DNA of 64,000 nucleotides, taken from NCBI GenBank assembly GCA_016709665.1, contig JADJMI010000008.1, positions 62,001 through 126,000 of the forward strand, given 5' to 3'. This document shows positions 1 through 9,427 of this stretch, piece after piece (the stretch's first letter is position 1; each line of letters begins with the position of its first letter). The DNA is from Betaproteobacteria bacterium (GTDB lineage: Bacteria > Pseudomonadota > Gammaproteobacteria > Burkholderiales > Usitatibacteraceae). The notes beneath the pieces were generated by a model, which saw only the letters and a list, made by a program, of their open reading frames with translations, made no database searches and had not been told where the DNA came from. The position numbers and the translations under genes are program-made.

Positions 1-717
1 GTCGAGCGAGTTCTCGATCACCCCGTCGAAGCCCAGTTCCCGCGCGACCCAGACGCGGTCGATGGGAAAGCTCGTGCCGGCCAGGGCGGCCGCCCCCAGC
101 GGGAGGCGGTTCACGCGCTTGCGGCAATCGGCGAGGCGGTCGGCGTCGCGCGTGAACATCTCGAAGTAGGCCATCAGGTGGTGGCCGAAGGTGACCGGCT
201 GGGCCACCTGCAGGTGCGTGAAGCCCGGCATGACGGTGTCGGCGTGCTTCTCGGCCATGTCGAGCAGGCGCTCGCGCACCCGGCGGACGAGCGAGACCAG
301 GTGGTCGATCTCGGCCCGCAGCCACAGGCGGATGTCGGTGGCGACCTGGTCGTTGCGCGAGCGGGCCGTGTGCAGCCGCTTGCCGGCGTCGCCCACCAGC
401 TCGGTGAGGCGATGTTCGATGTTGAGGTGGACGTCCTCCCGGGCGATGGACCACGCGAAGCGGCCCTCGCGGATCTCGGTGGCGACCTGGGCCAGGCCGC
501 GCTCGATGGCCTCGAGGTCGGCTGCCGGCAGGATGCCGCAGCGCTGGAGCATGCGTGCGTGGGCGAGGGAGCCCCGGATGTCGAATTCCGCGAGGCGGCA
601 GTCGAACGAGACGGAGGCCGTGTATCGTTGGGTCAGTTCGTCGAAAGGCTCGGCGAAGCGGCCCGACCAGGCCTTGCCCGGCGCGGGTCGGCCGGAATTC
701 GGATCTTCGGGTTGCAT
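1..717 (-). CDS. argH: Argininosuccinate lyase, N-terminal part (cut by window edge)
   Basis: Final step of arginine synthesis: cleaves argininosuccinate to arginine and fumarate in the cytosol. 239 residues are visible of a family usually near 460. The fumarase/aspartase-superfamily pattern is clear: HTARSRNDQ at residues 116-124 and the MPGFTHLQ segment at 163-170, whose His168 matches the conserved active-site histidine. The catalytic serine loop (GSSxMPxKxN) lies beyond the edge. The ATG at 717 opens with MQPEDPNSGRPAPGKAWSGR, and the K-x-W-S-G-R-F motif that follows the start is typical of the family. It is transcribed away from the adjacent algZ-like gene, an arrangement common in betaproteobacteria. 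Confidence 0.96.
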   Translation of the reverse strand, partial: MQPEDPNSGRPAPGKAWSGRFAEPFDELTQRYTASVSFDCRLAEFDIRGSLAHARMLQRCGILPAADLEAIERGLAQVATEIREGRFAWSIAREDVHLNIEHRLTELVGDAGKRLHTARSRNDQVATDIRLWLRAEIDHLVSLVRRVRERLLDMAEKHADTVMPGFTHLQVAQPVTFGHHLMAYFEMFTRDADRLADCRKRVNRLPLGAAALAGTSFPIDRVWVARELGFDGVIENSLD

Positions 718-747
718 GGAGTCGGCGGGGTCGGGAAGAATGGCTGC

Positions 748-1761
748 GTGGCGAGTATAAATCAGACGGGTGCGGGCATCCGGCTGCCGAACTTCTGCAA
801 TTTCGGCGTGATGCTCCGGACGCTCGTCCTCGTGAACGGGCTCGCGCTGGGCGCGGCGGTCCTTCGGGCGCGCACGCTCGAGGACGTGGAGACCCAGTTC
901 TTCCTGGTGGCGGTCTACACCGAGCCGGTTCTGGTGGTCTCGCTCCTCATCGCCTGCGCCGCGCGTCGTCCGCTCTACGCGCTGGGCTACTACCCCGCCC
1001 TCGCGGCCATCGCCCTGCTGGAGCTCGCCCTGGTCGGGGGCTGGGCGATGGCGTTCGACCGCCTGCTGCCGCTCGGTTCGCCGCCCAGCTTCTGGCACCT
1101 GGCGTTCTTCACGCTGTTCGCCACCGGCGCGACCCTGGGCTACTTCGACCTGCGCTCGCGGGCGCTCTCGCCGGCCGTGGCCGAGGCGCGGATCCAGGCG
1201 CTGCAGGCCCGCATCCGGCCGCACTTTCTCTACAACAGCATCAACACGGTCCTCTCGCTCATCCGCAAGGAGCCCAAGCGGGCCGAGAGCGCCCTCGAGG
1301 ATCTCGCCGACCTCTTCCGGGTCCTGATGGCGGACGACCGCTCGCTGCAGCCGGTGGCCCAGGAGGTCGAGATCGCCCGCCAGTACCTCGCGATCGAGCA
1401 GCTGCGCCTGGGGGATCGCCTGCGCATCGCCTGGCGGCTGGACGAGATGCCCGCCGACGCCCTGGTGCCCGCGTTGCTGGTCCAGCCGCTGGTCGAGAAC
1501 GCGGTCTACCATGGCATCGAGCCGCTGGAGGGCGGCGGCGAGATCACGATCGAGGTGAGAAAGGACGGCCAGCAGGTGAGCTTCCGCCTGGCGAACCCCT
1601 ACCGCGCCGGCGGCGAAGGCCATGCCGGCAACCGCATGGCGATCGCCAACATCCGCGAGCGCCTGCAGCTGCACTTCGACGCCGAGGCCGTGATGAGCAC
1701 CGCCCATGAGAACGGGGTCTGGGAAGTGCGCATCGTCCTGCCGTACATTGCCGCCTCATGA
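748..1761 (+). CDS. algZ: LytS/AlgZ-type membrane sensor histidine kinase
   Basis: Membrane sensor kinase that would phosphorylate the response regulator encoded immediately downstream. About four hydrophobic segments span roughly residues 25-130. A His_kinase (LytS-type) domain follows, with the H-box R-P-H-F-L-Y-N-S (His159 in this numbering) and the N-box VENAVYHG (Asn251). The open frame extends much further upstream, but that part is antisense to argH. I chose GTG 748 (337 residues) because the PNFCNFGVMLR segment conserved in AlgZ homologues lies before the next start, ATG 811 (316 residues). The last four bases (ATGA) overlap the regulator gene, implying translational coupling. The signal sensed is unknown. 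Confidence 0.85.
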   Translation: MASINQTGAGIRLPNFCNFGVMLRTLVLVNGLALGAAVLRARTLEDVETQFFLVAVYTEPVLVVSLLIACAARRPLYALGYYPALAAIALLELALVGGWAMAFDRLLPLGSPPSFWHLAFFTLFATGATLGYFDLRSRALSPAVAEARIQALQARIRPHFLYNSINTVLSLIRKEPKRAESALEDLADLFRVLMADDRSLQPVAQEVEIARQYLAIEQLRLGDRLRIAWRLDEMPADALVPALLVQPLVENAVYHGIEPLEGGGEITIEVRKDGQQVSFRLANPYRAGGEGHAGNRMAIANIRERLQLHFDAEAVMSTAHENGVWEVRIVLPYIAAS

Positions 1762-2516
1762 GCCTTGCCGACCAGGCCGCCGCCCGCATCCTCATCGCCG
1801 ACGACGAGGCGCCGGCCCGCTCGCGACTGCGCGACCTGCTGGACGATTGCCGGCCGCGCTTTCCCCTGGCGATCGTGGACGAGGCGCGCAGCGGGCGCGA
1901 GGCGCTCGACGTCCTCGCGCGCGAGAAGGTGGACATCGTCCTGCTCGACATCCGGATGCCCGAGATGGATGGCATCGAGACCGCCCGCCACATCGCGACG
2001 CTGCCCGAGGCGCCCGCGGTCATCTTCACGACGGCGTTCGACGCCTACGCCCTCAAGGCCTTCGAGGTGAACGCGATCGATTACCTCGTGAAGCCCATCC
2101 GGGCCGAACGCCTGCTCGCGGCGCTCGCGAAGGCACGTGCCGCCCAGCCCGGTCGCGCTGCCCTGGAGGCCGCCGCCAACCGGGCCCGCCGGCACCTCGC
2201 CGTGCACGAGCGCGGCCGCATCCACCTCGTGACCGTGGCCGATATCCTCTACCTGCGAGCCGAACTCAAGTACGTGACCGTCCGCACGGCGACCCGCGAG
2301 CACCTCGTCGAGGAGTCGCTCACGAAGCTGGAGGAGGAATTCGGCGAGGCCTTCGTCCGCATCCACCGCAATTGCCTCGTCGCGCGCGCGGCGGTGGCGG
2401 GGTTCGAACGCAGCGAGGCCGACGGCGAGCCGGGCTGGGTGGTGCTCATCGCCGCGACGGGCGAGCGGCTGCCGGTGAGCCGGCGGCAGCAGCATGTGGT
2501 GAGGGAGTTTGGTTAG
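1758..2516 (+). CDS. algR: LytTR-family response regulator (AlgR-like)
   Basis: DNA-binding response regulator, 252 residues. The receiver domain covers residues 10-125, with the acidic pair at the start (ADDE, 14-17), the phospho-acceptor Asp64 in V-L-L-D and Lys112 in the L-V-K-P motif. A LytTR DNA-binding domain occupies about 155-252 (ADILYLRAELKYV, then FVRIHRNCLV). The start ATG overlaps the kinase stop codon (ATGA), so the two form an operon and a cognate pair. AlgR homologues in Pseudomonas control alginate, type IV pili and virulence genes; the regulon here cannot be read from this window. Confidence 0.92.
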   Translation: MSLADQAAARILIADDEAPARSRLRDLLDDCRPRFPLAIVDEARSGREALDVLAREKVDIVLLDIRMPEMDGIETARHIATLPEAPAVIFTTAFDAYALKAFEVNAIDYLVKPIRAERLLAALAKARAAQPGRAALEAAANRARRHLAVHERGRIHLVTVADILYLRAELKYVTVRTATREHLVEESLTKLEEEFGEAFVRIHRNCLVARAAVAGFERSEADGEPGWVVLIAATGERLPVSRRQQHVVREFG

Positions 2517-2620
2517 GCCGGGACGGTGCGGGGATGCTTGCGCGGCGAGGGGGATCGGACTTGGGGGGCGGCCTCAGGCGGCCCAGCCCAGGCGGGGGCC
2601 CCGCCGGGTGCCTTGACGGT

Positions 2621-3523
2621 CTACTCCCAATAGGGCGGATCCCCGAAGGCCTTCTTCAGGTGGTCGATGAAGAAGCGCACCTTGGCGGGGAGCAGGCGGC
2701 GCTCCGGGAACACCGCGTAGATGTTGTTGCCCGGCGCGGCATAGTCCTCCAGGACGGGCACGACGCGGCCGCGCTTGATGTCCTCGCTCACCTCCCAGGC
2801 GCTGCGCAGGGCGAGGCCCTCGCCGGCGATGGCCCAGCGGGTGAGGACTTCGCCGTCGTTGCACTGGAGGTTGCCGTTCACCTTCACGTGGACGGCCTTG
2901 CCCCGGTCCTGGAAATGCCAGCTGTCCGCGACGCCGTCCTCGGTGCTCGTCACGAGGCAGTTGTGGTGGGCCAGGTCGGCGAGCGTGCGCGGCTTGCCGG
3001 CGCGCTTGAGGTAGGCGGGGGCGCCGCACACCACGCGGTGATTGCGCGCGAGCTTCACGGCGACGAGGTCGACGCTTTTCAGGTCCGCGATGCGGATGGC
3101 GAGGTCGAAGCGCTCGTTCTTGAGGTCCACCAGCCGCTCCGACAGGTGCAGCTGGATGGAGAGGTTCGGATGCGTGGCGAGGAAATCGGGCAGGTGCGGC
3201 GCGATGTGCTTGCGGCCGAACGCCGTCGGCGCCGTGACGATGAGCCGGCCGGCCGCGCTCTTCGCGCCCGCGGTGAGCGCGTCCTCGGCGCTTCTCAGGT
3301 CCGCGAGGACGCGGTGGCAGTCCTCGTAGAACGTGGCACCCTCCGGCGTGAGCGTCACCTTGCGCGTCGAGCGCTTGAAGAGCTTCACGCCCAGGCGCTC
3401 TTCGAGCTGGTCGATGCGCCGTCCCACCATCGCGGGCGTGATGCCTTCCTCGCGCGCAGCGGCGGAAAGGCTGCCGCGCTGGGCAACCTCGACGAAAGTG
3501 GTCAGTTCCTTGAACCGGTCCAT
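2621..3523 (-). CDS. LysR-family transcriptional regulator
   Basis: Cytosolic transcription factor of 300 residues. The N-terminal winged helix-turn-helix (FVEVAQRGSLSAAAREEG, about residues 10-27) is followed by a periplasmic-binding-protein-like effector domain. The sequence resembles the large group of LysR proteins with a short C-terminal tail. It is divergent from malate synthase across a 137 bp gap, so aceB is a reasonable candidate target, but no characterised glyoxylate-cycle regulator can be named from the sequence. The last bases lie near the algR end, convergent with it. Confidence 0.9.
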   Translation of the reverse strand: MDRFKELTTFVEVAQRGSLSAAAREEGITPAMVGRRIDQLEERLGVKLFKRSTRKVTLTPEGATFYEDCHRVLADLRSAEDALTAGAKSAAGRLIVTAPTAFGRKHIAPHLPDFLATHPNLSIQLHLSERLVDLKNERFDLAIRIADLKSVDLVAVKLARNHRVVCGAPAYLKRAGKPRTLADLAHHNCLVTSTEDGVADSWHFQDRGKAVHVKVNGNLQCNDGEVLTRWAIAGEGLALRSAWEVSEDIKRGRVVPVLEDYAAPGNNIYAVFPERRLLPAKVRFFIDHLKKAFGDPPYWE

Positions 3524-3660
3524 AGGCCACCCGAAGTATAAAACCTTTTACCGAGGGGGGCGATTACCTTATTTCTCATGCCGTAATACACTTCATGTTG
3601 CAGTGCGGCAGAGGCGGTCCCAGCCCGGGCCGTCGCGCCCGCCCTTCCAGAGCGAAAAAC

Positions 3661-5262
<1,602 letters not shown>

Positions 5263-5287
5263 CGGCCCCGCCGGTCCGCCGCACCCG

Positions 5288-5315
5288 AAGCCCGCCGCGT
5301 CCCGGCGGGCTTCTG
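5288..5315 (+). terminator. Intrinsic-type hairpin after aceB
   Basis: A perfect 9 bp stem (AGCCCGCCG at 5289-5297 with CGGCGGGCT at 5303-5311) and a five-base loop lie 26 bases after the aceB stop. The following tract (TCTGCTTTCC) is only moderately T-rich. The hairpin lies between aceB and a convergent gene and could act in either direction. Confidence 0.6.
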
Positions 5316-5343
5316 CTTTCCGGGGCGGGTTCCGGGGGGCCGA

Positions 5344-5766
5344 TCAATCCGGCAGTCGCCAGACGGTCGCGCAGGCGCGGCACCGGACGCGCAGCCACGG
5401 GTAAGGCAGGGATTCGGTGGCGGGGTCGAGATACGCGCCTTCCGCCGTCGTTCCCGTCGCGAGCACCTCGAAACGGGCATAGACGCGGCACGAGGGGCAG
5501 TGGGAGCGGTCGCCATACGCCTCGGCCCGCTGCAGCACGGTGAGGTAGCGCTTCCAGGAGTACATCCCCAGCACGACGCAGGCGGCCACGGCCGCGAGCA
5601 GCGACGCGGCCTTCCAGCCGAACTCCGAGAACGAGATGCTCTCGAGGCACGCCGCCACCGTGAGCCCGCACAGCAGGCACGTCGTGAACGACAGGTGGCT
5701 GTCGATGAGCTGGCGCTCGTACCACTTGCGAAAGCCCATCTTGCGGATGCGGGTCGCGATGTCCAT
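5344..5766 (-). CDS. Small membrane protein with a C-terminal zinc-ribbon-like motif
   Basis: Not recognised as a named family. 140 residues: a basic N-terminus (MDIATRIRKMGFRKWYERQL), two hydrophobic segments at about residues 28-43 and 52-68, then a soluble tail with two Cys pairs, CPSC near residue 90 and CRAC near residue 131. Two CxxC knuckles about 40 residues apart suggest one zinc-binding ribbon on the cytosolic side. It stands convergent to aceB and upstream of nothing obvious. Function unknown. Confidence 0.7.
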   Translation of the reverse strand: MDIATRIRKMGFRKWYERQLIDSHLSFTTCLLCGLTVAACLESISFSEFGWKAASLLAAVAACVVLGMYSWKRYLTVLQRAEAYGDRSHCPSCRVYARFEVLATGTTAEGAYLDPATESLPYPWLRVRCRACATVWRLPD

Positions 5767-5816
5767 CGAGTCCGTTACGGCTGTGCACGGGGCATGGATG
5801 CCGGGCCGGCCCGCGA

Positions 5817-6293
5817 TCAGCGGGTGGCAGGCGCCGGCGGTCGCGCGGCCGGGGCGGGCAGGGGCTTCGGTCGGGGCTTCGGGCGGGGCGGGACGACGAT
5901 GGGCTGCCGTCCCGGCCCGTAGACGATCACCGCGGTTTCGCGCGCCTCCTCGCGCGCCAGCGCTTCGCGCTCCTGCTGCGCTTCCTTCTCGCGCCGCTCG
6001 CGCTGGCGTTGCCGCTCGGCCTCCTCGCTCGCGATGCGTTCCTCGAGGCGGCGTTGCGCCTCCTCGCCCTGCTTGAGCAGGCGCTCGCGCTGCGCCGGAT
6101 CGAAATCGGTGTTGGCGGGCGTCGTGTCGACCTTGCGTTCGGCGGCCGCGGCCGGGCAGGGACGCTCCTGGTAGGTGACTCGGCCTTCGGCGTCGGTGCA
6201 GCGGTAGGCCTGCTGCGCGGCGGCCGGGACGGCCACCGAGGCGAGGGACATGGCGAACGCCGCCGCGCGCGCCTGCACGCTGTCGAGTCTCAA
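5817..6293 (-). CDS. DUF4124-domain exported protein (second copy)
   Basis: Secreted or periplasmic protein of unknown function, 158 residues if started at TTG 6293. The N-terminus MRLDSVQARAAAFAMSLASV continues to an Ala-rich cleavage region and QQAYRC. The DUF4124 core has the pattern YRCTDAEGRVTYQERPCP, followed by a charged Arg/Glu/Gln-rich coiled-coil stretch and a Pro/Arg tail. I favour TTG because it overlaps the preceding stop (TTGA); GTG 6278 and ATG 6251 are alternatives. It is a paralogue of the gene just upstream and last in the lipA-coupled group. Confidence 0.7.
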   Translation of the reverse strand: MRLDSVQARAAAFAMSLASVAVPAAAQQAYRCTDAEGRVTYQERPCPAAAAERKVDTTPANTDFDPAQRERLLKQGEEAQRRLEERIASEEAERQRQRERREKEAQQEREALAREEARETAVIVYGPGRQPIVVPPRPKPRPKPLPAPAARPPAPATR

Positions 6294-6715
6294 CTCGGGG
6301 GCGTCGGCTTCGGCTTCGGCAGCGCCTGGCCCGGGCGGCCGGGGAAGCCCCAGGGCGTGTTCCAGGGGATGTCCTCGGGCCGCGTCCTGGCGGCTTCCTC
6401 CCGCGCGCGGCGAGCCATCTCGTCGCGCTCGCGCATTTCCTTCAGGTAGCGATCGCGCTCGCGCTCGCGCGCGTCGCCGGCGAACCGGCCCGAGAGTTCG
6501 CTGCCCCGCCGGGCGTCGCGCTCCAGGCCGCGGCGCGCGTCGATCTCGTCCGGGGTCGGCGTCGATCCCGTCGCGACGCGCTTCTGCGCGGCCTTCGGGT
6601 CGCAGGGCGTCTCCTGGTAGGCGACCCGGCCGTCGGCGCCCGTGCATCGGAAGACCGACTGCGCGAGCGCGGGCGTGGCGAGCGCGAGGCAGGCGATGGC
6701 GGAAACGAGCCTCAC
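6290..6715 (-). CDS. DUF4124-domain exported protein (first copy)
   Basis: 141 residues with a signal peptide (VRLVSAIACLALATPALAQS) and the DUF4124 motif FRCTGADGRVAYQETPCDP, then a charged helical segment and a Pro-rich tail. The GTG start overlaps the lipA stop codon (GTGA), so its translation is probably coupled to lipA. The role of DUF4124 proteins is not established. The paired cysteines suggest an oxidised periplasmic mini-domain (inference). A second copy follows with a four-base overlap. Confidence 0.75.
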   Translation of the reverse strand: MRLVSAIACLALATPALAQSVFRCTGADGRVAYQETPCDPKAAQKRVATGSTPTPDEIDARRGLERDARRGSELSGRFAGDARERERDRYLKEMRERDEMARRAREEAARTRPEDIPWNTPWGFPGRPGQALPKPKPTPPS

Positions 6716-7659
6716 ACGACCTCCTTCGCCTGCCGGTCCGCGTGGTAGGACGAACGCACCATCGGTCCGCAAGCGGCGTTGGCGAAGCCCATCCGGGCGG
6801 CCTCGTCCTCGAACATCCGGAATTCGTCGGGGTGCACGTAGCGAAGCACCGGCAGGTGGCTCTTCGAGGGCTGCAGGTACTGGCCGATCGTGAGCATGTC
6901 CACGCCGTGCTCGCGCAGGTCGCGCATCACCGCGAGGATTTCCTCGTTCGTCTCGCCCAGCCCCACCATCAGGCCGCTCTTGGTGGGGACGCCCGGGCGG
7001 GCCGCCTTGAAGTCCGCGAGGAGTCGCAGCGAATGCGCGTAGTCCGAGCCGGGCCGGGCCTGGGCATAGAGGCGCGGCACCGTCTCGAGGTTGTGGTTCA
7101 TCACGTCCGGCGGGTCGGCGGCGAGAATGGCGAGCGCCTTGTCGAGCCGACCGCGGAAATCGGGCGTGAGGATCTCGATCTTCGTGCCGGGCGAGGTCGC
7201 GCGGATGGACCGTATGCAATCGGCGAAGTGGCCGGCGCCGCCGTCGCGCAGGTCGTCGCGGTCCACGCTCGTCACGACCACGTAGCGGAGCTTCATCGCG
7301 GCGATGGTCTCGCCGAGCAGGCGCGGCTCGTCCGCGTCGAGCGCGAGGGGGCGGCCGTGGGCCACGTCGCAGAAGGGGCAGCGGCGCGTGCAGTATTCGC
7401 CCATGACCATGAAGGTGGCTGTGCCGTGGCCGAAGCACTCGCCGATGTTGGGGCAGGAGGCTTCCTCGCAGACGGTGACGAGCTTCGCGTCCCGCAGGAT
7501 GCGCTTGATCTCGTGGAATCGCTCGCCGCCGCCGGCGCGCACGCGGATCCACTCGGGCTTCCTGAGCGTCTCGGCGGGAACGACCTTGATGGGAATGCGC
7601 GCGGTCTTCCCGGCGCGCTTGGCGTCGAGCTTGGCGGCGGGTTCGCGGGGTTCGGCCAT
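6712..7659 (-). CDS. lipA: Lipoyl synthase
   Basis: Radical-SAM enzyme that inserts two sulfurs into octanoyl groups on lipoyl domains. 315 residues. Both iron-sulfur motifs are present: the auxiliary cluster CEEASCPNIGEC (Cys64, 69, 75) and the SAM cluster CTRRCPFC (Cys90, 94, 97). The C-terminal RSSYHAD contains the serine that ligates the auxiliary cluster in characterised LipA proteins. It lies eight bases after lipB, the standard lipBA arrangement, so the octanoyl transfer and sulfur insertion steps are co-expressed. Confidence 0.97.
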   Translation of the reverse strand: MAEPREPAAKLDAKRAGKTARIPIKVVPAETLRKPEWIRVRAGGGERFHEIKRILRDAKLVTVCEEASCPNIGECFGHGTATFMVMGEYCTRRCPFCDVAHGRPLALDADEPRLLGETIAAMKLRYVVVTSVDRDDLRDGGAGHFADCIRSIRATSPGTKIEILTPDFRGRLDKALAILAADPPDVMNHNLETVPRLYAQARPGSDYAHSLRLLADFKAARPGVPTKSGLMVGLGETNEEILAVMRDLREHGVDMLTIGQYLQPSKSHLPVLRYVHPDEFRMFEDEAARMGFANAACGPMVRSSYHADRQAKEVV

Positions 7660-7667
7660 GGATTCGG

Positions 7668-8279
7668 TCAGGGGGGGAAGAGCGCGGCGAGGAGCGTTGC
7701 CTCCCAGCGCGCGCGGACGGCGTCCATCGTATCACCGGCCCCCAGGTCGGCCAGGCGCGTGGCCTGGAGCCCGGGGTAGCCACAGGGATTGATGCCTTCG
7801 AAGGCGCCGAGTTCCGGGTTCACGTTGAGCGCGATGCCGTGGAAGGTGCATCCGCGCGAGACGCGAAGGCCCACCGCGGCGAGCTTGGCGTCGGCCACGT
7901 ACACCCCGGGCATGCCTTCGCGCCGGTGGGCGGCGATGCCGTAGCCCGCGCAGAGTTCGATCACCGATTGCTCGAGGCGGCGCACGAGCTCGCGCACCCC
8001 GTAACCCGCCGCGCGCAGGTCGAGCATCACGTACGCGAGCTGCTGTCCCGGGCCATGCCACGTGACCTGGCCGCCGCGGTCGATGCGCACGACGGGTGTC
8101 GGGCCGGCGTCCAGCACGTGCTCGGGCTTCGCGGCGAGACCCAGCGTGTAGACGGGCGGGTGCTCGACGAACCAGAGCTCGTCCGGCGTGTCCGGGCCGC
8201 GCGACTTCGTGAAATCCTGCATCGCGCGCCAGACGGGCTCGTACTCGGCCCGGCCCAGGGCGCGCACGCGGGGGGCCAC
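7668..8279 (-). CDS. lipB: Octanoyltransferase LipB
   Basis: Transfers octanoate from acyl carrier protein to lipoyl-dependent enzymes. 203 residues with a GTG start. Active-site features are visible: RGGQVTWHGPGQ at 68-79, Lys132 in the AKLAAVG segment, and Cys166 in the NPCGY motif (the counterpart of the catalytic Cys in E. coli LipB). It lies between ybeD and lipA on the minus strand with short gaps, consistent with one transcript. Confidence 0.96.
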   Translation of the reverse strand: MAPRVRALGRAEYEPVWRAMQDFTKSRGPDTPDELWFVEHPPVYTLGLAAKPEHVLDAGPTPVVRIDRGGQVTWHGPGQQLAYVMLDLRAAGYGVRELVRRLEQSVIELCAGYGIAAHRREGMPGVYVADAKLAAVGLRVSRGCTFHGIALNVNPELGAFEGINPCGYPGLQATRLADLGAGDTMDAVRARWEATLLAALFPP

Positions 8280-8285
8280 GCGGGG

Positions 8286-8561
8286 CTAGAGCACCATCAT
8301 CACCTTCGGGTGGCCGGTGAGCGCCTGATAGAGCGCATCCAGCTGCTCTCGCGAGCGCGCCTCGATGGTGACGGTGACGGAAAGGTACTTGCCGGCGGAC
8401 GAGGGCCGCATCTCGACCGTGGCGGGGTCGAAATCCGGCGCGTGGGCGAGGACGACGGCCACGACTTCCTGCGCGAAGCCTTCCTCGCGCCTTCCCATGA
8501 CCTTGATCGGGAAGGGCGTCGGAAAGGTGAGCAGCGAGGCTTCCGGGGAGGTCTCGGACAT
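8286..8561 (-). CDS. ybeD: DUF493/YbeD-family small protein
   Basis: 91-residue cytosolic alpha/beta protein of the YbeD family, structurally related to ACT-like regulatory domains. Characteristic segments are PTPFPIKVMG near the N-terminus and KYLSVTVTIEARSREQLDALYQALT. It occupies the conserved slot between the aminotransferase and lipB, as in many proteobacteria. Its biochemical role is unknown; a link to lipoate metabolism is inferred from position only. The ATG lies five bases after the upstream gene. Confidence 0.9.
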   Translation of the reverse strand: MSETSPEASLLTFPTPFPIKVMGRREEGFAQEVVAVVLAHAPDFDPATVEMRPSSAGKYLSVTVTIEARSREQLDALYQALTGHPKVMMVL

Positions 8562-8566
8562 CGGGG

Positions 8567-9421
8567 TCAGGCGGCGAGCTTCGCCTTGTAGTCCTGGAAG
8601 AGGGCGTGCATGCGCTTGAACACCGGGCCGGGCACGCCCGCGCCCACGGGCTTGCCGTCGAGGGTGGTGACGGCGACGACTTCCTTCGTGGAGGACGAGA
8701 GCCAGATCTCGTCGGCGACGCGCACGAGCGTCTCGGCCACCGGGCGGATCTGGAACTGCACGTGGCCGCCCGCGGCCAGCTCGGCGAGGAGCTCGTAGGT
8801 GATGCCGAGCAGGATGTGGTTGTCCTGCGGCGCGGCATAGACCACGCCGTCCTTCACGACGAACACGTTCGAGGCCGCGGCCTCGGTGAGGTAGCCGTCG
8901 CGGAAGAGCACCGTCTCCGTGGCGCCCGCGTCCGCCGAGATCTGGCGCGCGAGCACGTTGCCCAGGAGCGACACCGACTTGATGTGGCACTTGTGCCAGC
9001 GGAAGTCGCTCGCGCTCACGCAGGCGACGCCCTTGTCGATCATCTCCTTCGACGGGTTCACCATCGGGCTCGACATCATGAACACCGTGGGTGCGAGGCC
9101 CTTCGGGATCACGTGGTCGCGCTTGGGCGGCACGCCCCGGGTGACCTGGATGTACACGGCCTGGTCGCCGGCGTGGTGGGCGAGGAGGGCCTTCACCGCG
9201 TCCACCCAGCCCTCGGCCGTGTACGGGTTCGCGAGGCCGATCTCGTCCATCGAGCGTTGCAGGCGCGCGAAGTGCTCGTGGGCGCGCAGGAGCTTGCCGC
9301 CGTAGGCCGGGATCACCTCGTAGACGCCGTCGCCGAAAAGGAAGCCGCGGTCGAGCGGGGAGATGTGGACCTGGTCGAGGGGGACGAGCTGGCCGTTGAA
9401 ATGGGCGATGGGGGAGGTCAT
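8567..9421 (-). CDS. dat: D-amino-acid aminotransferase (class IV, PLP)
   Basis: PLP-dependent fold-type IV enzyme, 284 residues. It probably interconverts D-alanine and D-glutamate via 2-oxo acids, feeding peptidoglycan precursors. The PLP lysine is Lys148 in HIKSVSLLGNV, close to the D-alanine aminotransferase signature. The early PLDRGFLFGDGVYEV motif (22-36) is typical of the class. A branched-chain or aminodeoxychorismate lyase role is less likely given the cell-wall neighbours (dacC, rlpA, rodA, mrdA). Confidence 0.85.
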   Translation of the reverse strand: MTSPIAHFNGQLVPLDQVHISPLDRGFLFGDGVYEVIPAYGGKLLRAHEHFARLQRSMDEIGLANPYTAEGWVDAVKALLAHHAGDQAVYIQVTRGVPPKRDHVIPKGLAPTVFMMSSPMVNPSKEMIDKGVACVSASDFRWHKCHIKSVSLLGNVLARQISADAGATETVLFRDGYLTEAAASNVFVVKDGVVYAAPQDNHILLGITYELLAELAAGGHVQFQIRPVAETLVRVADEIWLSSSTKEVVAVTTLDGKPVGAGVPGPVFKRMHALFQDYKAKLAA

Positions 9422-9427
9422 GGCGCC

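Noticed and set aside
178..747. Long N-terminal extension of the sensor kinase
   Set aside because: This stretch is antisense to argH, whose sequence is strongly conserved. Kinase homology begins near the PNFCN motif.
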